64,000 nt of DNA. Origin: Tetrahymena thermophila SB210. Taxonomy: Eukaryota; Ciliophora; Oligohymenophorea; Hymenostomatida; Tetrahymenidae. The stretch lies in assembly GCF_000189635.1 (NCBI RefSeq), contig NW_002476534.1:310001-374000 (forward strand), read 5' to 3'. The notes under the pieces were generated by a model that searched no databases, was not told the DNA's origin, and was given only the letters and a program-made list of their open reading frames with translations. The number at the start of each line of letters is the position of its first letter. The stretch's first letter is position 1. Positions 41,418 to 54,330 of this stretch are shown here, in pieces. A program made the position numbers and the translations under genes.

Positions 41418-43016
41418 TCAACCTCTCCTTTATTTTTGCTAACTGTGAAGAGAGAGGTTAAAATTTTTATGGTATATATTTTTTAAATTGAAATATTTAG
41501 TCATAATTACATAATTGTATTTAAATTTTATTAATTAATGATCTATTATTGTTAAATTTTGAATAAAAAAAATTATTGTAATTTAAAAATAAACTTTTAA
41601 TTGCTCTCTTGATTTATAAAAAATATTTTTACCTTATTTACTCTTTTTTGATATAATTTTACTTTATTTCTAAAAGAATTTCTTTTGGAAACTTAGTTAA
41701 AAAGAAATGCTTTGAAATGATTAGGAATTTACACAATAATGAATCTACTCTTATAGTATACTTATAGCTTTATTGAGTGAGATCTTCAGTTGATTGAGAT
41801 AAGTTTTTTTGATTTTCTAAGTCACTATTACTTAAATTTTTTTGACGGTTTTTGCCACGTTTATTATTATTACTGCTACTTAATACTTCCTGTATTTCTT
41901 AGTCAATAAAAAGTATTTCCTCACCCAAAAAAGTTGGTTCAGAGATTTCTGTAAGCTTAACTGATTAATACTCAGAATAGTAAATATTATTACAGTTCTT
42001 AAATTTTTTTTCTATGACTACTTTACCTTACTATAAAATAAATATATCTTCACCTTGCTTACCTTCCTCAGTTAAACACTTCCCCCTAGTAGTTGACTGG
42101 TTCTTAAAATAAAGCATCAAAGCTTCTTTTGTACTTGTAGATGTTATTAATTTTAAAAAAGGCATTTAAGCGTATAGAAGCTGCTCTTTAAGTTAATTTT
42201 CTTTATTAAAATTTTCTAATATTTTTAAAAAATCATTTCTCAATACAGTAATACAAGTAGTATCTTCTAAAGCTATAATAGTAGCATTTCTTTTTGCATC
42301 CTAGTGATGATATTTTTAGTTTAAAAAATTCATATTTATTATCAAAATATTTTAATATTACTTAAGGCTTTAGAAGCAAAGCTTTTTCTCCAAACCCGTC
42401 TCCTTTTGAGAGCTCATTGACTTTTGTACCGTATAGGTCAACCACTTATTAAATATCTTAATAATCTAAATCTAAGCTTATTGTCCTTTCTCTTCTCTCT
42501 GACAATTTAACCTTCTTAAAAATATTAGTATCCTTTGCTATAACTATTCCTACCTTTCCTTTAATGATTACATACAGTTTATCATTAGACTCATCACCTT
42601 GTTTCATTATGCAAACTCCTTTTTTAAATTCCTCGCATCCCATTTATCTACAAAGCTATTTTTTTATATAGTTTATTAACATTAATAATATCTAAAAAAT
42701 CTGAACTATGTCATCATTTTTTTAAAATGAGATTGAGTTATAAATCAAATTCAATAAATACCTAAACAGCCATATTTTCATCCTCTATGTTTTCTCCAAA
42801 AAACTTTTAGATGAAACCAAAGTTCACTATGTTGTCAAATATAAACTTTTTATTTTAAAAAGTAAATATTAAAGTAGAATAAAAAGTAATTCAGTTCTAG
42901 TCAAAGAATTCATTGATTTATCTTTCTAACAAAAGATAACAAATGAATCATTTGTTCTTTTTGTTTACCTTACCATCCTTTAATGATTTTGAAGCTGCCT
43001 TTAGTGTTTCTGTCAT
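41418..43016 (-). CDS. double cyclic-nucleotide-binding-domain protein
   Basis: 372 residues, five exons: 43016-42969, 42845-42762, 42655-42362, 42300-41633, 41442-41418. The first domain is clear: GVCIMKQGDESNDKLYVIIK (beta core), then GDGFGEKALLLKPQ with the phosphate-binding FGEKALL, then the RNATIIALEDT strand. The conserved binding Arg position is taken by the KRNAT sequence after the intron. A second, weaker domain follows: CLTEEGKQGEDIFILQQGKV, then PTFLGEEILF, where the cassette is degenerate. No kinase, channel or other catalytic domain is attached. It could act as a regulatory subunit or a stand-alone cAMP/cGMP receptor, and the second site may not bind. The last 25-base exon is the least certain part; without it the frame runs on through A+T-rich sequence. 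Confidence 0.82.
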
Positions 43017-43777
43017 TTTATATAAGGTACTGCATTTCTTTTTAAAAGTTTGAAATAATAAATACAGATAATCACAAAAATAAATTGCAATAATTTAGGT
43101 AAAATAGTAAGAAAAATTCTATAAAATTAAGCTTGATTTACATAGATAGAGTTTCTTGGTTAAGGTAAAGTGGTATTTTATATCAAATTTTAATTTTTGA
43201 AATTTTATTCTTCATTTTTCATTTAGTTTTTAGGTGATTCATTTGCATTTTAATTCATTTTAATATTAAAAATGAATGGTAAAAATAGCTTATTATTATG
43301 TTTTAAAATTTATAAAAAATTAGTAGAAATAAATTAGCAATAATATAAATAATAAATCAATATTTTATAAACAATAAAAAAATTAATTTTTTTTGTTAAT
43401 TTGTATTTTAAAAATTTATTAATTAATTGATAAATTTATTACATGCTTATTGGTTTTATTTTGAATTGATTAAAATATTTCTTAAATCAGTTTCTATTTT
43501 AATAATATTTGTAGACTTATTGAAGGTAGAATGAAATAGAATTTAAAATTTTCTTTCGGAAGATGAAAACCATTTGAAATAAACACCTAAAGTGAAAAGA
43601 GAGCTATCAAATTGCAATTTTTTGTTTAGGAGCTTAAAAAATTTTCAAAGACCTGGTTTTATTAAATATTTACAAAAAGAAATAATAATTAAATAATATA
43701 TTGGCATAATTAAAAAGTAAATTGAAAAATTAACAGAAATAAAATAAGTTAGTGAAATCAATACATAAACAATTAAA
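43017..43777. other. intergenic region between divergent genes
   Basis: About 760 bases of A+T-rich spacer between the start of the cyclic-nucleotide-binding gene (-) and the next gene (+). It should contain both promoters; no motif was recognised. Confidence 0.6.
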
Positions 43778-44653
43778 ATGGAAGGAAATACCACAACAGA
43801 AACTTCAGGATCTGAGTCTGATAGTTAGTATTATGACTCTTTTGGAAATTCAGTGTAAGGTATAATAGGCGATTTTGAGTCATTCGATCATATGATTCAT
43901 TAAGGCATATTAATAGTAGAATAAAATAATAATGACAAGAATAGTAATCAACTCAACTAAAACTATGCAAATGATGAAACATATGAATCAATATAATTCA
44001 AAGGAAGTAATCATTAACAAAAAATAAAAGAATTAAACTCTTCAATTGGTGTAAGCTGCATGTCCAAAATTATGCATGATACTAAGATATTTTACTTTTG
44101 TAAAATGTATAAATTTTATGCTATTGCATTGATTTTCTTGAATAAATAGACCAAATCTGAAGATGAAAGAAAGCTTTTATTTAACTCATGTCAGAACTTT
44201 GAAAAACTTCATAACAAATTAAAAACCATTAATGAGTGTAAAAATGACGATTTCATGAAAATAATTTAAAAATAAATATCTCATGTGAAAATAAATAATT
44301 AAAATGAGATTAGATCAAATGAAAACTTGATATTAAAAAAAATTGAATAAGAAAGAAAAGATTATATTAAATCTCTTTTGAGAAATTTAAATTTTCTTTT
44401 GGATTAAATTATTTGCTAATTAGATAAATCAACAAAATTGGAAAAAGTTGAAAATTAATTTTATGATCTATTTGGTAAGATGAAATTTAAGCATTTAAAT
44501 AGTCTCCTTTTTGAGAATTAAAATGATTAGAAAGCAGAAGAAATAAAAAGAGAAAAGAAATTTTTATCAGAAAACTTAACAAAGCTTACTATATCACATA
44601 TTGATGGTGATCCAATCAAATGCCAAAATTCACTATTATTTAATTTAAAGTGA
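43778..44653 (+). CDS. hypothetical protein, 291 residues
   Basis: Intronless. No family recognised. The N-terminal third is acidic and rich in Ser, Asn and Gln (ETSGSESDSQYYDSFG), then a short Cys/Tyr/Phe-rich block (IFYFCKMYKFYAIALIF) that is only marginally hydrophobic for a membrane segment. The remainder is Lys/Glu/Asn-rich and helical (KKIEQERKDYIKSLLRNLNF; KAEEIKREKKFLSENL), suggestive of coiled coil. Ends at TGA after LLFNLK. The reading frame is clean over 876 bases, which supports a real gene. Confidence 0.65.
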
Positions 44654-47649
44654 AAGCAAGCAAGTATATTTTACCGATATAAATATATTTAATTAATTGT
44701 ATAATGATAATTTCATTTTATTAAATAAATTATTAACTTATATTTTATTTTAAACATCTTCCTTCTTTCATTTACTTTAAAAAATTAATTTATTAGATTT
44801 TTTTTTATTTATTTTCATTCATTTAACATTCAAATTAAAAAAATACTAACAAATATTTATAAATTATAATATTTCCTAAATTGTTTCTTCACTTAATAAA
44901 TAATAAGGATTAGCATGAGTAATATTTTAGTTTCTAAAATAATAAAAATTAATTTATAAATCTGCTATTTATTTATTTATTTATTTATTTATTCATCAAC
45001 TCTGAAAATAGATTTTCGCCCTCTTTTTTCACAAAATAAAAAAAACCTACAAGAAGAATATTCATTTTATCTTTTCTAATATCAACAATATAAATTAAAG
45101 TCTAAGCCAATTTACAAATTACATTTATAATTTTTCTTATTAAACAATCTCAAAACCAACTCAAGAAACAAATTATTCCAATTTATTTATTTGAAAAGTT
45201 AGTCAGAAAATTATTTCCAAAGATCGTTTTTATATTATTAATTTTAGTAAGAAGAAATTAAAAGATAGAAGTAATAAAAAAATCACTTTGTAAAAAAAGA
45301 TTTGTTTGACATCAAATAAATATTTAAAATTATTTTAGGATAGGAGGTTAGTTATATAAATAATGAAATTTGTATTAGGGATTATTTCATTTAAGTTTGA
45401 AGTTTTGAGTTTTCAATGAATAATTTATATTTTTGTAGCCCTCTTTTTATTTTATATTATCACATCAAAAATAAAAAATGTTTACCATGAAATATTTTTA
45501 ATAAACAAATAAAGAATCTACATTTAAATTTAATTACTTTTCAAGAAATTTGAAAAAAATAGTAAAATTAACTCTGATTTTAAGATTATTATATCTAAAA
45601 ATTAATAAGAAAAAGATAGAATCCTTAATATAAAATAATCTAATTAAAAATAAAGGTGAATTTATTTTTTTTTTAATTTAATAAAAATTAATAAAATAAA
45701 AAATATCTAGAATAATATCAATATTATTTTGGTAATTTTGATGTTAATTTTATTTTTAGTATTTTTTAGTAAAAGTTTGTTGTTTTTAATCTGTTAATTA
45801 TTTAAATTAATTCTTATGGAGTAAAAAACTATACATTTTATCATATTTATTTAAAAAAATAAACAGCTTATAATATTTATCTGACTTCCACAAATTACTT
45901 TCAACATTTTATACTACATTGAAACTTAAACATTTTTTTAGGATAGTTTTTTTTTTCATAAATATCTCAACCAACAGTGTAATCTTTCATACATTATTCT
46001 ATAGGTAATGTGTGAATCAAACATCTAAATCATAAAAATGAATGGAAAATTTTGATGATATCAATACTTTCGATTCCATATCTACATTATTAATTATTTT
46101 TTTTATTGGTTTTTTTAGAAAAGAAGATATTTATATAAATAAAAAAATTGAATTTTAGTTAGTCAATTTGCTTATTTTTTGCACTGAACTTAAAAAATTG
46201 ATTTATTGTTTCACTAATAATGAATAAAGGATTATTATATTTAGAAAAATTGCTTTATTTATTTTTAAAAATAAATATTACAATAAATGTTTCAAGATGT
46301 AAAATATTTCTATTGTTTTTTTTTTTGAAATATATTATAAAATTTCATAATATCTAATTAAACTTATTAATTAGCATAAATTTAATTAAAGAGAATCTTC
46401 CTTTTTTAAATTTTCAAAGAATACTATTCACTTTTATATAAAGAATAGAGTAAATTTAGAAAAGATATTGAGGAAAATTCTTTTCAATTTTTTTAGTATA
46501 TTGCTTGAATTTATGTTAAAACCTAAATATTTTATATTTTAAATGAAATCTATGCATTTTTTAAATTCATTTTTAAACTATTGGCATTTTTTATGAACTT
46601 TTTCAAAAATTGTCTTTTCGTCTTTAGACTTTTTGTTTACTTGGAATTGTCAATATTATTCTATTTATATTGATATTTTTTTGGTATTTTTAAATGCACA
46701 CTTGAATTAAGTAGCAATTTCTTAAAAAATATTTATAAAATTCTTAATGTCCAACATCTAAAAAGAGAGATGCTTCATTTGAAAATCTTGCTTTGATATT
46801 ATTTTATGAATTAGTTTTATTGTTGCTAATATTTATTTATTTATATTGAATTCATCCTTGCTGGGTACTTATAGCATCCCTATCAAAAGTCCTTAGCCTT
46901 TAAATTATTATTATAAATGCTTGAATTTCAATTATCAAATAATTATTATATATTATTTATGTTCTATTAAATAAAATTTTAATAATTTTTTTAGTCCAGT
47001 GTATGAGTTGTGTGTGCAATAATTTATTTATTTATCAACGCTAAGTGAGACTCCGTTTAGAAGGAGATTATTAATATAATTATTTATTATATGATAAGTG
47101 ATAGATAATTATTTATAAATGTTATGATGAGCTTTATAAATTGTAGCCAAAAATAATTTTATTTGTGCTTATCAGGATGAAAATGTTATCAGGATTAATA
47201 TCTAGAAAATTTAAGGAGATTTAAATTTGTTTTACTATTTTAAATACAAGGTCAGTATATAGAAAAGTAAAATAAGATTTGAGTTAAATAGTAGCAATTT
47301 TATAATGAAAATGACATAAAATCAATTATTAATCAAGTAGTATTTTGATTTGATTTATGCTGAATTAGCAGTCAATCGCTGAACCAAAAAATCCAAAGGT
47401 TAAACAGACTTTGCTAATTAATAAATATATAAATAATTTAATTAACCAAAGAAATAATTAATTTAGATAGCAAAGATAAAAAATAGATAGGTACTATTAT
47501 TCATATCATTCATAACTCAAAAAAGTAAATTAATAAAAGTAGAATCATACCTTCTATTAAATTAAACAATAAATAAATAACATCATAATTTAATTCATTG
47601 ATAATATTAAAAACAAATTAACTCAAACAAGCTCTAAAATCCTACCAAA
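44654..47649. other. 3-kb intergenic region
   Basis: The longest gene-free stretch, A+T rich with many T and A runs. It holds an ATTT microsatellite at 44967-44992 and a small GC-containing hairpin (CTCC..GGAG near 47052-47067). A few less biased patches (46855-46910 and 46995-47070) show no sustained frame on either strand. No gene recognised. Confidence 0.55.
44967..44992. repeat. ATTT microsatellite
   Basis: Six to seven tandem ATTT units. Simple sequence in an intergenic region. Confidence 0.7.
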
Positions 47650-50600
47650 ATGAATAGAAGAGTTATCAAATCACAAAGTATTGAAAGATAAACACTCACT
47701 AATATGAATGTGTCTAATGGCAAGGCTTAAGTTATCAATAAGGCCAAGGTAATTTAGCCTACCTCAACCTCAAAATCTTTATCTACTACTGAATTCAATT
47801 GGGCTCCTACTACTGTTAAGGGTAATCCTTTAGGACTTAAGCCTCCTTAGTAGAGAAATTTGCACGTATTAAAAGTCAATTCTGTCTCAGGAGGAAACAG
47901 CAGAGAATTAAGTAGTAGCTCCTAAAAGTCAAACGGCTTAAATATATCACCTGTAAAGACAATTAATAACAAAGCTCCTATTTAAGTAAAAGGTAATGCT
48001 CAAGTCTAAAAAATATCTGATGGAAATGATGGTCTCACTAAGAACAGAGCTAGCAGTGCCAATAAAATTGATCCAATTTAATTGAAGTAAAAATCGTTGA
48101 GCGAAATCAATAAAATAGAAGGCTTCATTGAGGATTAGAAGGCTAAAATAGAATTTTCTTAGAATCAAAAAAATGTAAAGCTTATTAAACCTTAATAGGT
48201 TAACCAACCAAAAGTTTATTCTGATACTAATTTGTGTGGATCTGGATAAAATAGCATCCTTGGAAACAGCACAATGGAGTCACAGGATCAGGAAAATTCA
48301 ATCAAATCTCTTAATGACCTTAATGAAATCGATGAAGTATATGAAGGCATTGAGACTCCTATGAATCCTAGATAGGTTGGAGGTCTTCGCTAAAAACCAG
48401 TTGATGGTTTCGGTGAACAAGAAGAATTACTTAAGATGATTAATGCTATGGAAGAGGTTAGAAATTAAAATAAAACTTTAGAAGAAATACAAGAATTAGA
48501 ATAAAAAAAGGAATAATTGCGTTTACTTAGAGAAAAGTAGCTCAGAGAACTATAAGGAGAAGTTCAAGAAAAGACTTTTTCAATCACCTTCTTACGTAAT
48601 GAAATGAACTTCCGTAACATTCTACGTGATAAGTTTGCTAACAATAAATACACTAATATTGACATTATCTTTGAAGATGATGAAGTCTAGCTCACTGATT
48701 GCGTACTCTTTGAATCTTAAAATGATTCTTTGAAACAACTCAAGCTGAGCTTCTCAAATGCTAATAATTTCAATGAGGAAACACTAGGTGCTGTCAAATA
48801 CATTAAGCTTAGAAATTTACAAAATTTAATATTGAACTTTGCAAGAAGTAGAAATACTAAATAAATGATTAACTACTCTTTGTTCAACCTTGCTTACATT
48901 CCCAGAGTAGAAATAAACTTCTCTCCTAACGATTAGCTCATATACTATAAGCAAGAGCAATACATCCCTATCGATTATTCAAACTTTTAAATCTCAGTTC
49001 GTGATTTGCAAAAATTAAATCGTCACCTGATTGAGTTCTAAACAACACATTTATCATTCAAATTAAATGAAAATACTTATCTATCTACTGCCACCGAAGA
49101 TGCAAGTTTAATACGCAATCCAAATAAGCGCCGTACTGTCCATCGTAGATAGAGCTAGCTGTACACCATGCCTCATCAAATAAAAGCCGTTACCCCAATT
49201 CACTAAATTCCTACTCTTCAGAATGAACAAATATTAAAAGAAATAGGCCATATTTTTGCAAAATTAAAGAACATCAAAATTAGCTTTAAAAATTGCAATT
49301 TAGCTGAAGTAAACGTTCACAGTTTTGTTACCGGTTTGCTTGAAACAAATTCTAATGAGGGAGAATAACTAGTAGGTGTGTTTGGTAACAATTTCCTTGA
49401 AACCTTAGAAATAAATTTGGAAGGCAATCATGCAATTTAGGAAGGATTTTTCTAAATGTTCAAAGCACAAAATTTCAAGAAGCTCAACAGCTTAACATTA
49501 ATTTTTGACAAGAGTAATCAAATACTTAGATAATATGAACAGTATAATGCTTTCCACTTCATTTCTTACTTGAAACATGTCAATCATGTGAAATTTATCA
49601 CAAACTTTGACCAAGTCATTTATGAACATAATCTTTCTTATAGCAAGGTTTATTTGTCTATTTCTTATTTAGACATATCTCCTTTCTAGCTTGTAGATAT
49701 TCAAAAAGCAATAAACTTCTTCAAGAACACAATCGATTTAACTCTTGATATGTCAAACAACTACAAACTACCTTATAAAATCATTAAAAGCTTTTTCAAT
49801 GAGCTTTAGTGCTTAAAAAATAGCGTTAAAAGGTTGCATTTCAATCTCTAAAACTCAAATATTTCTGAAGTTGAGTTTATTTGCCTCTACCTTTCTGTTT
49901 CCCACATTCCTCATTTGACAGTCAAATACGATTTTGAACTCTCCAATTTACTTAGAATAACTGATTCATATTCTAGACTCTTCCTTCACCATTTAGGTGA
50001 AAACATTCTTGACAAAGAAATGTACAGAATTAAATTTACTTACTTGCTTAACTTGCTTAAACAAAACCCCTATTCTTTCACACACGCAGCTATAAATTTC
50101 TATTACAACTATGGTCTTACACCTGAACTCTTTGAAGAACAATTTAAGCCTTTCTTAATTTAACACAATGAGCTTGTTTCTCTTAATCTTGATTTTAATT
50201 ACTGCTGCTTCTAACCTGATTAGGTTTTATAACTCATAGAAACTGTTCTTAGTAGTCTATAAGTAAACTAACAAGAGTAAAAACCTTTTACTTTAATAAA
50301 ATTAAGCTTCTTAAATAACCATTAAGTGTCCCTTGAAAACTTAATGGCTGTTTTCAAAAAATTCTTAAGAGTTATACCTTAATTACAAGGTTTATAAATA
50401 ATTACTGACTAATACTTTATTGAAAAGCTTAACCAAAAACCAATTGTTGTTTAAAACTTAACTATAAATGCAGCTAACCTCAAAATTAACAAGCTTTAAG
50501 ACATTTAGCTCGTGGCTAAGAAACTCTATGTAGCCAAAAGAATAATGCCTGAAAAAGATGAAATGGACTAAGAAGAAAATATAGATGGTGAAGAGATGAC

Positions 50601-50856
50601 ATAAAGCATGCTTATGCCAAAGCTATTTGACCTAAATGTACCTCCTCGTGTGAAAAAAGTACTTCAATCTACAGTTAAACCAATAGGAATTATTACATAC
50701 GAACATGAAAATCCAGCAATATCTCAAGTTTCCCTTCAAAAAAATATCAAAGAATTAGCTAAAAACCACCCATATGAACAAGTTTTAGTTCTGTGTGAAA
50801 CATATGCTAACGAATTAGAAGAATTACATTCTTCAACAAAAAAACTTAAAAAATGA
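47650..50856 (+). CDS. large orphan protein, 1,068 residues, possibly degenerate leucine-rich repeats
   Basis: Intronless, clean frame over 3.2 kb, less A+T rich than its neighbours and therefore probably well expressed. No family recognised. The first 270 residues are Ser/Asn/Gln/Lys-rich and disordered. A coiled coil follows near residues 270-310 (LEEIQELEQKKEQLRLLREK). The rest alternates short hydrophobic strands and helices with Leu/Phe/Ile spacing like an irregular LRR or solenoid: LNFARSRNTKQM; ISFKNCNLAEVNVHSF; LETLEINLEGNHAIQEGFF; LTLDMSNNYKLPYK; VSLNLDFNYCC; IKLSFLNNHQVSLENLM. It ends in a helical tail, ELAKNHPYEQVLVLCETYAN. In ciliates such solenoid proteins can be structural, but no function can be assigned. 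Confidence 0.72.
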
Positions 50857-51459
50857 ACAATAATATTTTCCTAAAAATTTTGTCTTCTCTTACTTATATA
50901 AATCCTACTTTAAAAAAAACTAAAATTTATTGATTTGTTTCTATATTTTTAGGTATTTGTATAACATTTATCTATCTACTTCACACTTAAAAGTATTTTT
51001 TTGCTTCATTAAAATTTTTAAAAAATATTTAATACTTGTTTAATAGATTTAAAAAATACATTTTAGAGCAATTTTATTTCTGTGAATTAAATTCCTAAAT
51101 ATTAACTTTTTAAATATTTCTAACTTGCACAAATTGATCATTTAAATCATTAAATTAAATTTTATGAATCAAAAATAATTCTGATCAAATTAAAAACAAA
51201 TTTTATAAAAGGTTATTAATCAAATTTACATTTCAAAATAAAAAATATAATTATTAGGTATGAAATCAAAACAAAAAAAAACTTAGGTTCTTAGTCAAAT
51301 TTAAAATAATTAGGAATGAATATTTTCAATAGGTAATAAAATATATATAAACATTGATGATTGATTAAAATATATAATTCAAATAATTTAATTTTATTAT
51401 GTACAAATAAATAATTATTAAGTTAGTTAATTAGTTATATTGAATTGAAAAATATTTAT
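50857..51459. other. intergenic region between convergent genes
   Basis: 600 bases of A+T-rich sequence between the 3' ends of the orphan gene (+) and the first OYE gene (-). Nothing recognised. Confidence 0.6.
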
Positions 51460-52662
51460 TCATTGATTAATTGTGATGACTTTTTCAAAGCCAAATATAC
51501 TTGAACGTTGTGAGCGACGCTTGTTGCGAATCTAAATCTGAGGACTATAATCAGATTTAGCCACTTCCCAGCCATGTTTGAATCTGTCTACTAAATCTGG
51601 ATTAACAATTGTATATTAAACAAAGTTTATCAAATCAAAAGTCCTTTATGCTAAATATTGAGTTCCTTGCTCATAAGATAAGGAATCGTTAGCTATTATG
51701 GTACCACTATAAGCATTTCTCATTTCTTCAAAAAAATTAGGAATTTATTTATTTGGGGAAATTTAACCAAATTAGTCAACTTATTCCCCACTATTCTTAA
51801 CCAATTCTAACTAGGAATGCTTTTTTATTTCTACAAATGCTATTTTTTTTCTCTCACATTCACTGAGTATGTATTTCATTAACTGTAAAGGATTAGAATC
51901 GTACATATCGTTTGCACGGCCAGTTGGAGAAAATTTTACTCCCACCTTATCTGCACCATAAACACCTGTCAATGCATCTAAGCATTCAAATAAAAATTTA
52001 CATCTTTTCTATATATTTCCACCATATTCATCATTTCTGGAATTTGTTCCATCTTTTATGAATTGGTCTACTAAATATCCATCAGCTGCATTTAATAAAA
52101 CACCATCAAAGCCAGCTTTCTTTGCATGGATAGCTCCTTCTCTAAACTATTATACAACTTCTTATATATCTTAAATATCCATTTCTTTTGGAATAGGGTA
52201 GCTTTCTAAAATTTCTTGATTTCTTGTTCTTATTGCAATAGGACTTGGCGCAATAGGTTAATCTCCTCCATTAAATTTTCTTAGTACAGCTCTACCAGGA
52301 TGCCATAATTATAGCACAATTTTAGCACCTTTCTAATGAACAATATCAATTAAGCGTCTCCACTCTTCTATCTATTCTTCTTATTCGTCCATATGTTCAG
52401 AGCCATAAAATGAACTAGCGAGAGGCGTTATTTAATCGTATTCAGCAAAAATTAATCCAAAGCCTGATCTCTCAGTATAGTAATCAGTCAAATAATCTTC
52501 TTACTAATCAGCTTATGGTTCAATTTATAGCTTTGAAATAGCAGTCATAACGAATCTATTCTTAACTTCTATAGAACCTACCTTAGTAGCTTGAAATAAG
52601 TTGTTGACTTTTTTAACAATCGGTACTACTTAATTTGTCTACTAAGAAGAACCGCAACCCAT
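51460..52662 (-). CDS. Old Yellow Enzyme-like flavin protein A, with altered active site
   Basis: NADH:flavin oxidoreductase/OYE family, 400 residues, intronless TIM-barrel protein that would bind FMN. It starts MGCGSS, a myristoylation plus palmitoylation signal. Family blocks: GSIEVKNRFVM, VLQLWHPGRA, DQFIKDGTNSRNDEYGG, VGVKFSPTGR, NPDLVDRF. The two related genes downstream keep the substrate-binding LHGANGYL; here the same site reads LNAADGYL (residues 190-197), so the His and Asn that hold the substrate carbonyl in OYE are Asn and Asp. The early TRCR motif is also lost (ISKL). The frame is intact and conserved elsewhere, so the gene is probably expressed but with changed or no reductase activity. 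It also has a basic C-terminal extension (IRNKRRSQRSS). Most diverged of the array. Confidence 0.9.
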
Positions 52663-53540
52663 TTTTAATAAACAAATTAAGATCTACTTTTTGTTTTTTA
52701 TTATTTTTTGTAACAAAATATAATTTACAATTATTTACTTTTTACAAAATTGATTAAATCAAATATCTTTAGTTGTCTTCAATTAGTTTTTTTTGCCAAA
52801 TCTATTTTAATTTTCATCTTATTTTCTTTATTTACACTAAAATTGAATGAAATTATGATCAAAAGAAGATCAATCAATCAATCTATTTTTAGGATATTTT
52901 CCAATAGAATTTTGATAGATTAGTACTAGAAAAATAGACAAATTTTGAATTATTAGCTAATTCAAAGAATTTATTAGCTATTCAAAAAGCGTAAGTTCTC
53001 TTATCGTTTTTACAAATAAATGTATTTTCATTTTTTTAAACTTTTCAGCCTATGAGATTTTTTGCCAAAGTTAAAAAGTAAGTCTACAAATATCTAAGCT
53101 AAAATATTTACAAACAAGGAACAATTTAGTTCTATTGATAAATGTTAAGTGTAAATTAAGTTAAGCAACTAATTTATATTTTTAATTACCAAAATACCTA
53201 TGGATGGACTGAGTGAGTTTATAAATAATAATTTTGCTATTAATAATTTAGCAATTAAAAGATTAATGTCCTCAATCATATTTAACTAGAACTTTTAAAA
53301 AATACCAAATACAAAAAAAAAATTTAAATTAAATCATATTTATTTTTAATCAATAATTATTAACACATAGTAAGGAAGTAAGTAGTCTATACCTAATTAT
53401 GAAAATATTAAATTAGTAATATATTATTGAAAATTCTATTGATTTATCAAAATAATCATTCATTTTATTCAATTTCAGCTATAAAAATTTTGAAATAAGT
53501 TTTTTCCCCTCTAAATATGGTAAAATATAATGAGCTAGAA

Positions 53541-54030
53541 CAAAATTAAAAATATAATCAGAACTAGGATTAAAGAATTCGAATCTAAAAATTAGAAAAT
53601 AAATAAATAAGAATAGTAATAACATAATAAAGTTATTAAACTTAAAATTTGAAATCTTAAATCGATATTTATTTTTAGAAAATATAAATAAATTCGAGCT
53701 AAAATATTTAAATTTTAATGATTAATTAAACAAATTAACAAATATGGTTATTATATTAATCATATTAATTTTTTTAAATTTAAAATTAATAAAATACCTT
53801 CAATTATTCTTTTAAATTTATAAAATTAATATAAAATTACTTTTATAATTAGTGTATGTATATACAATATTTTGTAGCAAATAGAAAAAAATATCTTATT
53901 AGAACTAGAATAAAAGGATATGAACATAAATACTGACAAATAGAAAAATAAGAATAACAATTAAACTTATAAAAATTGAATTTAAAATTCAATAACATTT
54001 CTAGAAAATATAAAAATAATAAAATAAATA
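53541..54030. repeat. degenerate direct repeat of about 160 bases, two copies
   Basis: Copy 1 runs from about 53550 and copy 2 from about 53895. Shared landmarks in the same order: AGAACTAG, then AAATAAGAATA, then ATTAAACTTA and TAGAAAATATA. Similarity is moderate in an A+T-rich background, so this is an old duplication if real. Confidence 0.35.
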
Positions 54031-54330
54031 TTTATTTTATTTTTTATCTTTGACTAAATAATCTTTATTATTAGCTTATAATAATAAAATTATTTATTTA
54101 CATTTCAGTAAGTTTATAAAATTTGTAAATTAACATTAATTAGTTGAACAATAAGTAAACAAAAAAACTTAGGTTTTAATTTAAATTTATTTTAAAAATA
54201 CTTATTAGGTAGCAAACATATAAATTCATTTTTATAGTTTTAGATTCTATTTTTATTTAATCTTTATTTTTTATGATATAATAAATTAAATTTGTTAATA
54301 CTCATTTTTGTAACTATAATATTGTAACTA

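Noticed and set aside
47121..47130. ATGATGA resembling a C box of a C/D snoRNA
   Set aside because: No D box or terminal stem at a suitable distance.
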